From NCBI GenBank assembly GCA_001953115.1, contig LSSL01004196.1:1-34087 (forward strand): a stretch of 34,087 bases of DNA, in the 5' to 3' direction. This stretch comes from Smittium mucronatum (Eukaryota; Kickxellomycota; Harpellomycetes; Harpellales; Legeriomycetaceae). How positions within the stretch are numbered: position 1 is the stretch's first letter; each line of letters opens with the position of its first letter. Shown here piece after piece: positions 21,089-31,258 of the stretch. The notes beneath the pieces are model-generated. The model was not told where the DNA came from. It did not search any database and was given only the letters and a program-made list of their open reading frames with translations. The translations under genes were made by a program, and so were the position numbers.

Positions 21089-22433
21089 TTAAACGTGCTT
21101 TACGGAAACGGTTCCATCTTCGTTGCCAAACCATGCCTCCTTAGCAACACCACTGAATAATCCAACCTCCACAACGCCAGTAATCTGCTTCAAGCAAAGC
21201 TCCAACAATTGGGGATTGTAGATTTTTCCGAAATTTGCATCCAGAATTAAGTTGCCATTGTCAGTGACCACGGGCCCTGCCTTTTTGACGGCCGCTCTCA
21301 TCTCAACTTTAGGAACATCGAATTCAAACATATCTTTGCCGTCTGTCTGGACTCCAAACTTTGAAAATGGATTAGATTTGGGTGACAGCTTCAAAATCGC
21401 TTGGAGAACCACCTCACTGGCGAATGGGATGACTTCTACGGGAACTCCATTGGTCCACTAGTGTAAAAATAGGTTTCCAAATTAATCAAATTTTCAATAA
21501 AAAGGAATGTAAATAGAAATAATGCTTTCAACCAATACAAACCTGAGTTCCAAGGAATTCTGAGTTTTTCCTGAAATCTGTAAAACATAAACGGTACATA
21601 TTTATTTCATGGAACAGAAAAGAAACAAAAGGAATGATTTTACCTGCTACAATAACCATTTTGGCTGATGCCTTAGCTACGGCTTTTTCGCGCATATGAG
21701 CTGCACCTCCTCCTTTAATGGCATTAAGGTTATGGTCGACCTAACAGAAAATCGAAATTTTAATTTATCTGCACTTGTAACATTACAATTAAATGTTCTC
21801 AAAGCACTCCGCCCTCGTATTTAGAAGGCTTTCTCTCATTACTCATAAATTTGAATATCAAAAATAGTGACCATTGTTGTTTTCTTATTCATATAAAACA
21901 TAAAAGAAAAAAAACTTACCTCGTCTCCTCCATCAATAGTAACGTCGACATTAGGGAACCTAGTAATGAGTAATAAAATAATTTAGTTTATAAATCCTTG
22001 TTTGCGCTACTTATCTGCGATCATATCAATCACTTTAAACTAGAGGGGGGGGGGGTAACAACGGATTTTTTTTTTGAAAAAAGAGAGTATCAAGAAAAAG
22101 ATCTTACTCATCAAGATCAGCGCAACGGATTCCAGACTTTTGGATTAAGGTTCTGGCTTGGTAACTGGTAGGAATACAAATCAGATCCTTTCGAACTAAA
22201 CCTTGCTGATGCATTTCCACCAATCTCTCAAAGGCGTACACTATAGTCGAACCACTACCGACGCCAAAGACCTTGACGTCTAAATTGACGTTCTTGTCGA
22301 CTGCGGCTCTTGCGGCTTCTCTTTTTGAATGTTCTATGATCTGTGCCTTGCTACTCATCTTTGCAACGAATTTGGGATAAATATTAACAGCTATCGGTCT
22401 TAGAAATCTAGTATATTGCCTACTTTTATTCAT
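21089..22433 (-). CDS. RKI1: Ribose-5-phosphate isomerase (RpiA type)
   Basis: Five exons: 22433-22108, 21959-21920, 21740-21644, 21577-21543 and 21457-21089. All junctions are GT-AG and in phase, giving 288 aa. The enzyme interconverts ribulose 5-phosphate and ribose 5-phosphate in the non-oxidative pentose phosphate pathway. Family motifs are GVGSGST (57-63, phosphate loop), DGGDE (118-122), IKGGGAAHMREK (130-141), VIVADFRKNSEFLG, AGPVVTDNGNLILDANFG, and near the end LFSGVAKEAWFGNEDG. Residues D118, D121, K131 and E140 show the same spacing (3, 10, 9) as the E. coli active-site residues D81, D84, K94 and E103. The first 25 residues (MNKSRQYTRFLRPIAVNIYP and on) are basic without acidic residues and look like a mitochondrial presequence; Met26 would give the usual cytosolic length. 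An in-frame stop lies upstream of the ATG at 22433. Introns are 66-179 nt, and the first contains a G11/C11 run. Confidence 0.95.
22045..22055 (+). repeat. G11 run inside RPI intron 1
   Basis: Eleven consecutive G on the plus strand, transcribed as C11 in the RPI pre-mRNA. It lies about 50 nt into the 148-nt first intron and is followed by a T-rich tract. Confidence 0.9.
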
Positions 22434-23600
22434 GTCCGTTGAAGCTGTGAACTTGATATTCTTTTATCGTCTTACTCACATCAGTTCTGATCTGCCCAAC
22501 CCCTCCTCATTATTAATTACGCCAGAAGTATACCCAATCAACTTTCTAATTACTTACTGGTTTGATATTCTTGTCGCCAATGAGAGGGGAGTTATATCCA
22601 CCAAGTTATCTATAATCTACTAGAGTTTTTTTTTTTACTAATTAGGTTGGATACTACGAATTGGCCTATTTCATTCCCCTCCCACCCAATACCAAGTCTT
22701 TTTTGGTTCTACTACACCATACTCGAAACATAAAGTAAAAAGACTCGTGTATTTTGCTGAATGTGACTTTTAGATAAGGAACCTGCTCAAATCAGCATTT
22801 GTAAATGTATTGTGCATGTCATTTTCATATTGCTGCGAGATTTTTATGCAAACTTACTTTCCCTGCCTATATATAGGCTATTTCTCGAATCACTTTATAG
22901 CTTTTATACTACCGAAGTTTATATTTACACGTGCGACATAAAGCTTCTCACTTGTTCATATTATGAAATATGACCGTATTACCAAAAAAAAAAGCTATGG
23001 CTATAGTTATCACACTAGGCTCAATATCACACCATCTTATTTATTGTTAACTACTAAGTAATTTAATTTTTCAACCATTGGAAATTTTGCTTTTACAACC
23101 CCATCCCGAATTCTTTATACCAACCCCATATTTATATAGAATCAATAGAATATCTATGCATATTAGAACAATCTCCTAATAGTCGCCTATAGTTTATAGG
23201 TTACTACCCCACTCCACTTTTTCTCAAGCTAACGAAGAATTCTTAATTTTCAAATTGACACAGTGTGTGCATTCAAATTTATTTCAACAAAACACTGGAT
23301 TATATTATAAGCAATATTATTCACCTCTAGCCTTGGCGCTTTTTGTGTCCATCTACCTTCTATTCTCTAAAAAACGAATAGAGTGTACAGTCGATCTTGG
23401 ATTATGCAAAAAGATTCCTATGGCAAATATATAATAATTTCACTAAATTGTATAAACCTTCAACTTTCTTACATATAAATAGATATACAATATTTTTAAA
23501 TGCCAATATATCATAAAACTTTGTATAAAAACTATTGGGCAAGATCCACTGAACAGCAAATCCATCGAGAATCAATGTTCATGCAAGAAAAATGACAAAT
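22434..23600. other. Intergenic sequence between RPI and the tRNA pair
   Basis: A 63-codon plus-strand frame starts back-to-back with RPI (22432-22623) but has no splice or family support. It probably overlies the RPI promoter. The rest is AT-rich without coherent frames or recognisable RNA genes. Confidence 0.5.
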
Positions 23601-23601
23601 C

Positions 23602-23608
23602 AAAAAAA
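23602..23608 (-). terminator. RNA polymerase III terminator (T7)
   Basis: Seven T on the minus strand directly after the discriminator base of tRNA-Thr(TGT). No T run separates the two tRNA genes, so this would end transcription of both. Confidence 0.8.
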
Positions 23609-23687
23609 TGCCTAATTGGTGGATTGAACACCAGACCTTTGGTTATCATGATACAAGACCAACGCTCTACCACTGAGCTAATCAGGC
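23609..23687 (-). tRNA. tRNA-Thr(TGT) with a 7-nt intron
   Basis: Cloverleaf read on the minus strand: acceptor GCCTGAT/ATTAGGC (one G-U pair) with discriminator A, D arm GCTC-AGTGGTA-GAGC, anticodon stem TTGGT/ACCAA, variable AGGTC, T arm TGGTG-TTCAATC-CACCA. Between the anticodon-stem strands there are 14 nt instead of 7. Removing TCATGAT (23651-23645) after position 37, the canonical intron site, leaves the loop CTTGTAA with anticodon TGT. The rest of the sequence is like other eukaryotic tRNA-Thr(TGT). Internal A box TAGCTCAGTGG and B box GTTCAATCC are intact. It is the second gene of the tandem pair. Confidence 0.92.
23645..23651 (-). other. 7-nt intron of tRNA-Thr(TGT)
   Basis: Minus-strand TCATGAT between A37 and A38 of the anticodon loop. 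It is at the short extreme for nuclear tRNA introns and, with the preceding A, forms the self-complementary word ATCATGAT. Confidence 0.75.
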
Positions 23688-23689
23688 TA

Positions 23690-23762
23690 TGCCTTCTACC
23701 AGAATCGAACTGGTGACCTTCTGCTTACTAGGCAGACGCTCTGCCATCTGAGCCAAGAAGGC
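23690..23762 (-). tRNA. tRNA-Thr(AGT)
   Basis: A 73-nt intronless cloverleaf on the minus strand: acceptor GCCTTCT/AGAAGGC with discriminator A, D arm GCTC-AGATGGCA-GAGC, anticodon stem TCTGC/GCAGA, loop CTAGTAA with anticodon AGT (wobble A, expected to become inosine), variable AGGTC, T arm ACCAG-TTCGATT-CTGGT. A box TGGCTCAGATGG and B box AGTTCGATTC are intact. Its 3' end is followed by only two bases (TA) before tRNA-Thr(TGT) begins. Confidence 0.95.
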
Positions 23763-25626
23763 ATATACGACTGAGTATTTGTTGTATTATAAATAAATTA
23801 TTTGGCTTATAAAATAAAAATAACCTGTTACAATTTTTACTCTTATTTATTTCTAAATCTGAATTTGATTTAAATGATTAGATGTTTTTTATTTTCCCCT
23901 TATTTAACATTCACTTTATGATTTTCAATAAAGTAGCTACCTCATAATTTCTCAAATACTCGATAAATTTTTTTTTCAATAATTAACAAAATATGTTTAC
24001 TCTATTTAGGAATCTTTATTATCAATTTTAAAATTTTATATTGATAATTAATATTTTTTTATTGGAAATTAAATATTTATACTTCCTCTTGCACTTAAAA
24101 TTTTTTTATTACACTCTGAATAAGTATAAAGTGATTCAAAAAAAATTTATTTAAAATTAATCTATTTTTTTTTATAAATTAAGATTCTTTGACGATGTTT
24201 TTTTTTTTAGAATTTTATTATATTTTTCAATTTATATATTTAAAGCATTTATTTAACAATTATATTTTATGGATCCTTATTCAAACTATAAAAACCTGTT
24301 TAAAAATGAAATTATCGGTATTATGGCATGTGAAAGAAAATAAATGAAAAATCAACATTTTTTTTATTAAAATATTCTTATTTATTATTTAAAATCATAT
24401 GTGGGTCTGAATTCAAAATTGTACTAATAAGGGCTTCCAAAATATATCTCCCAAGTAAATATTTTACAATAATTTTATGCATATATAATTGTGAATTTGA
24501 GTTTTATAATAAAAATTAAAAAAAAAAATTCAGGATTTTTTATATTTTATTGTAATATATGATATTATATTTTATTGTTATGCCAGAATATTAAATCAAT
24601 TCCAAGAAAAAATTAGAAAGTCGTATTTATAAAATCATTCAATCTGGTTTAAGATTTTTTCACATTATGTCTTATAAAAAATTCAAAGAAACTATAACCT
24701 TCTTTATAAAGTAAGTGATTAGAATATTTAATCTAAAATTCAAAAAATAAATAAATTTATAACGCTTATAATAAAATTAATTAATATAAATTTTCTTTTT
24801 TTATTCGAATAAACTAATTAAGTATTTACTAGTATGAACCACCAAGTTTATATTTTATAAAGCTCAAAAATTATCGTATTGTATTAAATAATTAAAGATA
24901 TTTACTTAATTAAGAAAATTACACTGCCACATAAAGAAAAAATGGTGAAATTTGAAAAAATTAACAGATTTTACTATCGCGTTTTTTTTTTCGATAAAAT
25001 TTATTATTATCATCCTAGCAATTGTATCTAAGATTAATTATTTTTCATTGAACCACTTTATTTGATATATATAAAGTCTTGTTCCAATTAAAAAATAGAG
25101 AAATAAGACTTTTTATCCACATGTAATGTTATACGCACTTAGAAAAAAGTGAGATTAAAATAAAAATCAATATTATACTTCAACCTCAAGCATATCAAAA
25201 ATTACATTAAAAATCCGAATAAAAATATTTTTTCGTATTGTATCTGGAGAGAAGATAAAATATATTAAGAAAATAATTATGTGGGATTTTAAAACCTGGA
25301 ATAAAAACGATACTAAAGGTAAGATTATTTTTAATGAATTTTGATTAATAAGAATAATTAAACACTCAAATCATGATTATTAAAATCAAAAAACTGTATT
25401 AAAAAATTGAATGTTGGAATATTTGATTCCCAACAAGCTCATATTCAATTAAACGGACGTTTATTGCTAAATTATCGATTTTTTTTCTCTTCTCCGAATT
25501 TAATTGTTTATTATTTTTTTTTTCAGGAAATTTATTTTAAAGTTAATAAAAAATTGGATAAACTAATTTAAAAAAAGTGAAAGTTTCAATAAATTTTTAC
25601 CCAACTCCCCTCTGCCAAGCTAGCAG
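23763..25626. other. Extremely AT-rich sequence, no gene seen
   Basis: Dominated by A/T runs and TTTA/TAAA words. Stops are frequent in all frames, and I see no coding-like piece longer than chance would give. It starts immediately upstream of the tRNA pair. Confidence 0.6.
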
Positions 25627-26550
25627 CTACATACCTCTGAGGAATTGTTTCAAGGAGTTTTCAGCAATATGGTTGTTCATTAAATCCAAGAAAGCTTCTG
25701 TTAGATAAATTGTCGACAGAAGGTCTTTCTTCAGAAGCATCCAGTTTTTTGAATTCTTTAATTCAATTTTGAGGTTCCAATGATGTATAAATTGATTTAA
25801 AGGGCACATTTTAAAAATTTGATGCATTTAATTTGATATTTCTGTGATTTTAAAAATCTTTTTATAAATACCGGATTAATTTCTTAGTACCATTGTGATA
25901 ACTTTATTTTCTGGAAATTCAGAAAACATATTGCTCATATTATTTGAAGCTTTTGATTCCATTTGTTGCCTGCTTGATTGATGAATAATTTCGATCAGCG
26001 GTGGGTATAGCATAGGCATATTGTGACATTTTTTTATAGCTTATCGAACCCATAATTTTTTTTGTGACAACCCTCATGTTATCTGAATTATTGAAAATGA
26101 AACTCTACTGGTAAGCTCCATTACCGCAATTCACTCTGTTTTTCCATATCTCACGGTCGGATCTTGGATTCTTGGTGAAGTTAGCGTTGGTGATCTCCAA
26201 AAGAGAAGTAGGCGCTGTTGTATCTTGAGCAGAGTATTCAGTCACTGGTTTCAAGTTTTCGAAATATATTTTAGAGAAAAGACTGTTTTAATGAGTTTTT
26301 TTGGCTGCTCTCTTAAACGATAAAAGCTCTTATAACTTGACTCAGTCCATTAATTCTCACTATATTTCAGGTTTACTTGTACTAAAGGTTCAGCGGGATT
26401 AATAATTGGTAAAAGTTTTACACCTTGATTGGGAGATAATGGTTCCTTCTTTGGTAACTAGCATCATTATTATCTATCTTACACAATTTCTTTGCCATCT
26501 GATGGAAATAGTCTAGTTGTAACAGTTGGTGAACATAAAAATCAACTGGC
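25627..26550 (-). pseudogene. Island of coding-like fragments, gene remnant or unresolved multi-exon gene
   Basis: Five minus-strand frames with protein-like composition lie in order inside the AT-rich block. 26549-26418 contains RPVDFYVHQLLQLDYFHQMA. 26457-26350, after a GATGCTAG acceptor, contains LPKKEPLSPNQGVKLLPIIN and a GTGAGA donor at 26360. 26287-26105 contains SAQDTTAPTSLLEITNANFT and DREIWKNRVNCG. 26019-25876 contains MPMLYPPLIEIIHQSSRQQM and FSEFPENKVITM, with a GTACTA donor. 25827-25627 contains KKDLLSTIYLTEAFLDLMNN and a GTATGT donor after residue G65. Codons such as ATC, ACC, AAC and AAG are commoner than in the flanks. Phases do not join cleanly, so it is either decayed or needs unseen exons. 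No family is recognised. Confidence 0.4.
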
Positions 26551-26683
26551 CTAGTGACCTGTGCAGGCTATTAATATATATCATAATAAGTGGTATCCAT
26601 CTAATTAATGATGTAAGAATCTTAATTATTTATTGAAGGGTGAGTGCGTTTTATTTCTATACTATTTCTATACTATTTTTTTA

Positions 26684-26720
26684 TTTCGCACTTTTTCTCT
26701 TAGGAAAATGGAGTGCGAAA
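26684..26720. other. Inverted repeat / hairpin TTTCGCACT
   Basis: TTTCGCACT (26684-26692) pairs with AGTGCGAAA (26712-26720), and TTTTC/GAAAA inside can extend the stem. A third GAGTGCG occurs at 26642. It lies about 130 bp upstream (in minus-strand sense) of the coding-like island. It could be a binding site for a dimeric regulator or an RNA hairpin. Confidence 0.4.
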
Positions 26721-29700
26721 AAACTCTTCTTTCAAGATAGGAAGGAATTGAATAGGATTTTTATATGTTTTGAGGCCAAAAATTTATCATCGGGTTGAGT
26801 TTAATTATCATACATACCATTTTTATCAGAATCCCTTTTTTTTCAAAAAAAAAGTAAATCTTTTCATTATCATGGATATTTTATCTGTAGGTTGTTGCTA
26901 CATGTTTTTTGAATTAAATTTATTGTTTTTTAATATATAATAATAAATGTAATTTATTTTATAAAAGAATATTTTCTAAAAATGTGAAATGTTAGTGCTA
27001 AAGAAAAGATATTAAGTTATCAAAATACATATCTAGAGCTATATGCCTAAAAAATAAGTAGAAAAAAAATTCATTTATTTTATTTTCTAAGACTAGTCAG
27101 TATTTGGTTTATTTGAATTTTTTTTAGCCAATAGAATATCATACACAATAATATGATACCATATTGGCATTTCTATAAAAATTTGAATATTTAATTTCAC
27201 AAAATGTCAAATATTGCTTGAAGGTGAATGGAATTTTTTTACGTTTCTAAAAAATAATCCAATAAATTGGTTTTCTTAGGCTTAATTTTATTTTATTTAA
27301 TTTAAAGCGGGCCTCAAATAATGTTTCTTCGAGAATTTGGTGGAAAAAGGGGTGTTTAATATCGCATTTAAGTTTTCAAATTAAATATGCTTCCATGCAT
27401 ATATTTGATCTTAAAAATATACTACGTGAATCACTAAACTCGAATTTATCGTTAGATAGAACATATTTACCTAATATTGGGTAAGATATTAAACTAAGGC
27501 AATCGATACTGCTTTTTTTATACTAACAGAAGTGGGGAAATTAATTCTTCAAAGAAATAATAAAAATAAAGAGAATTGTTATTTCAATTCTATTTAATAT
27601 AAAGCCAGAAATATGAGTAAATTTGTATTAAATTGTTTAAATTAGATTCAAAGAAAAAAATAATTATTTTTCATGATTTTATAGCGAGTAAAAAAGTTTA
27701 AATTCTCTTAAATGAAAATCTGACATTTTTTTTACATGAAATAATAAAATATAAAATTTTGTATGATATCTGAATTTGAGAATATTTACTTATTGGAATA
27801 CGATCTAAACTAAATAAATATTAAAAAAGTATTTATTTGTATTCAATTTTTATTAAATGAAAATATTTCAGGCCAAACCAAGTTGTTAATTTTAGAAAGC
27901 TGGCTTTTCACATCTATTTTTGCAATTAATTTATAAAATATTAATTTTTTAAATTAAAACTTTATTTATTATTTAAAAAATTTTTGTTGATTTTTGAAAA
28001 TTTATATTGACTAAATCATTTATTTTTCAAATTGCTTTGCGCGATATAGAAGGTATAAATCTAATCTAATCTAATCTAGTAAATATTTCGTAATACATAC
28101 AAAAGAAATTCTGAAATTTTATTAATATAAGAATTTATTTGGTTATATTTCTAAACAAAACAAAAGATGCCTGTTTTTTGTTTTTTTTAAAAAAGCGATA
28201 TAATAATTGGATATATTTTAGTCAATATAAGAGATTTAAAAAAATTGTTTAATTTGAGTTAACGTATTTGATTTTTAAAACTGATTCGCTATAAATTTTT
28301 TCTGTTTTGTGAATTTTATTTAATTTAAAAATTAATTCCCAAATTGTCAAAATATGTATCAATATATCAAAATAATATCCGTTTGAAACAGATTTTCATT
28401 ATAAACGCCAAATAAAAAAAACGAGAAATTTTTTACTTATCGGATATACTTATCAGAAAAAAATAAAAATTTTCTCCATCTGATTTTATTTAAGTTTTAA
28501 TATATATTTTAATTTAATAATACGATATTATTCATTAATTATTATTCAAAATATTCTCATTTTATATAATTTGGTCTGAAAAATTCATTTTTTAATACTT
28601 TAAGAAAAAATAGGTAAAGCAAAATAAAACAATTAAATACAATCTTTTATACCTAATTATATCCAGGATTTTTTTCTTTCGGATAGATCTCTTAAACGAT
28701 TTTTATCTATCATATATTTTTTTCCATAATTCTTTTGTTTTTTTAAAGATTGGAAATTTCTTTAAATCTATAATCCTTAAAGATATATATAAAGCTTAAT
28801 TAATTTGTTTTTTAGAAAAAAAATATTGAATATGCTTAATTTAAAATGCTTAACTAGAAAATATAATTTGAAAACTTTGTTACAATTTGATTCAAATGGT
28901 TTTATCAAAATAAAAATATTATAATGATACATTTTTTGAAAATTTGAGATATTTCTACTCAATACAAATAAATTTCATAAAAAAGAAAAGTTTGCATATA
29001 TTTTAAAATAGAGGAATTTTTTATATGATCCCGAATTTTCCAATTAAATGGGTTTTATCCAAAATAGATACATTTTCAATCATTCATAAATTGTAAAAAG
29101 TATATCAAATTTTTTTATTGCTTTTTAAAACTTTTAAAAAACATTGTTTTATTTTACTTAGTTTAGAAAAATATTAAAAAATCCATTATTCAGTAAAAAA
29201 GTCACAACATCGTTGGTAGCCAATTTCATTTAATAAAAATTTGAATAATGTGACAATTATAAATAAAAAAAGTTTACTGAATATCCTTTTAAATTAAAGA
29301 ATACATAATTTAAGAAAATTTTTTTTGAGCAAAATTCAAAAATATGAATTGTATTATTAAAATTTATACAAAGTTTAGAAAAAATAAAAAAAAGATATAA
29401 TGAAAATTTTGTGTTTTTATTCACTAAATTATTTGGAATATTTTTTATCTATGATTAATTTATTTATTTAAAAATATCCAATTGGGTCTTAGAGATATAT
29501 CACCAGGCTGTTTAAATACTGTTATGTTGATAAAACTTATGTAATTTTTTCTGTAAATAAAAGATTATGATACAAGGAGTTTTAAGATAATCTAATTGAA
29601 GTTTGAATAAAATAATTTTGAAATTTTATCAATATATTGGTTAAATTAAAGCACGTATAATATGAATTAAACACAATAATATGATTTCAAATAATATATA

Positions 29701-30225
29701 TTTGATTAACTTCAAAAATTACTAAATATTCATATAATTTATTTTTAATATGATAAATTTGATTAATACGAAAGTTTGCTATTTTGATAAAAAAAATTTT
29801 CAATTTTCTTAATTTTAACAAAGATAATAAATAAATTTATACATTTTAAAGTTAGTAATAAATATTAAAACAAATGTAATAATCAAGTAAAATCAGTGTA
29901 GTCTTTAAATTAATGTGTGATGTATAATAAAATTATGTGTTACCAAATTTTAACATATATTCTAAATAATAAATCCTAGAAATTCAATAAAATTAATCTA
30001 AAGTTTAAATTTTTTCTGTTTTATATGCATGGAAAAAGTTTGATGTGTTAAAAAACAAAGTAAATTTATTTTAAACCTTTAAAATTTTTATGAAATATAC
30101 CTTTGAGATGGGTTGAAAATATCAGTATTTTACATTCATAAAATAATATATTTTCCGCGCTAATTAGAGTAAATTATTATTATATTTATTTTTTAAATTT
30201 TTTTTATTTATATTCAGAATTTAAG
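26721..30225. other. Extremely AT-rich sequence, no gene seen
   Basis: About 3.5 kb of A/T-dominated sequence with no coding-like frame. A short CTAAT repeat (about four units) lies at 28058-28079. I see no RNA gene or larger repeat. Confidence 0.55.
28058..28079. repeat. Short CTAAT tandem repeat
   Basis: The pentamer CTAAT is repeated three to four times in a row within low-complexity sequence. Confidence 0.7.
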
Positions 30226-30295
30226 TCCTCTAGTGCCGCCCTAGTCGCACTTTTAAGAGAACGACTTGAAATCTGGTAGTTATTTTAGAGAATAA
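30226..30295 (+). other. Isolated coding-like exon fragment
   Basis: A TTTATATTCAG acceptor is followed by a frame reading FKSSSAALVALLRERLEI and then a GTAGTT donor-like site. It stands out in base composition from the AT-rich flanks. The pattern (SAALVALL followed by a charged loop) is like the first strand of Nudix hydrolases, but no Nudix box follows within the next kilobase. It may be a remnant or chance. Confidence 0.2.
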
Positions 30296-31258
30296 CCTTG
30301 TATTACCGAAAAACTTGCTCAATAGTTTCTTTGTGTGATTTCCATTGATTTATTTAATATTTTTTATCCTAGATCTTTTGCAGATGGTATTTAGCTTTCT
30401 CCTGGTAAGTTCAGTATTCATATTATATATTTATTCGGTTTTATAATTGTTTGGACATCTATTTTATCCTTTAAATCATTAATTTTTCGAATTAAATAGC
30501 TAATATTGATTTTTTTGTTAATATGGTGACCATTACTACTTGGAACTGTATAGGTACACTTTTTAATTAATAATAAATCTTAATATGTTATAAATAGTCC
30601 TTTTTTTGCCCATTAATATAGATCACCTTTTCAATATACATGCCTCCTCTCTTATACTTGTGTATAATCTTGACAAACATGATTAATATAATGGTTACCT
30701 ATGATGCAAGATCGTAAATTCTTTCAATTTACTACAACCAAATGGAATAAAAAATATAACTAGTAAAACAGAAATAAATTCTGATAAAAAAAAAGTAGCA
30801 AAAAAGAGTTTTTTAGTCTATTTTTCTGTTTAAAAGTAGCTATTATCATGCTTTAATTTATGTTTTTTCGATTATATGATTTATATGGTACTCTGGAAAA
30901 TCAAAATATTTGGTTTTATTATTTATAACTCAAGAATATTTTTAAAAATAGGATCTTATTTAATTTATTTTGAGCCTTCAAATAAGTTAAAAATAAAGAT
31001 CTATAATTTAATATCTTAGAGCTTTCCCAATTATTTTTAATCTGCCATTCTTCAAAAAATTTATTATATCAATTGAAGTTATACTAAGACTCTGTGATTT
31101 AATTTTTTACCCGCCCTTACATGAAATTTTTTCAGCGGAAACTTTATTTTTTTTCTTTATCGTTTACTCATTATCTAGCACCTTGCGCTTTTTTATTATC
31201 CCGTGTTTTCCACGCTGTTAAAAACCAGTTCTTATTATTCGGCACCACCGATTTCCCG
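30296..31258. other. AT-rich flank, no gene supported
   Basis: No sustained frame on either strand apart from a 93-codon plus-strand frame (31121-31402), which is antisense to the better-supported terminal exon at 31259-31656. The minus-strand AATAAA just below the TAG at 31259 (RC of about 31141-31150) could be its polyadenylation signal. Confidence 0.4.

Noticed and set aside
22432..22623. 63-codon plus-strand frame starting back-to-back with RPI
   Set aside because: Overlaps the RPI start codon on the other strand and sits in its promoter. No family or splice support.
28777..28962. 61-codon minus-strand frame in the AT desert
   Set aside because: Composition (Lys/Phe/Ile/Asn) is what random AT-rich DNA encodes.
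30523..30553. Short frame MVTITTWNCI before a GTACAC donor, recalling the start of endonuclease/exonuclease/phosphatase domains
   Set aside because: Only ten codons and no matching downstream exon with the rest of the fold.
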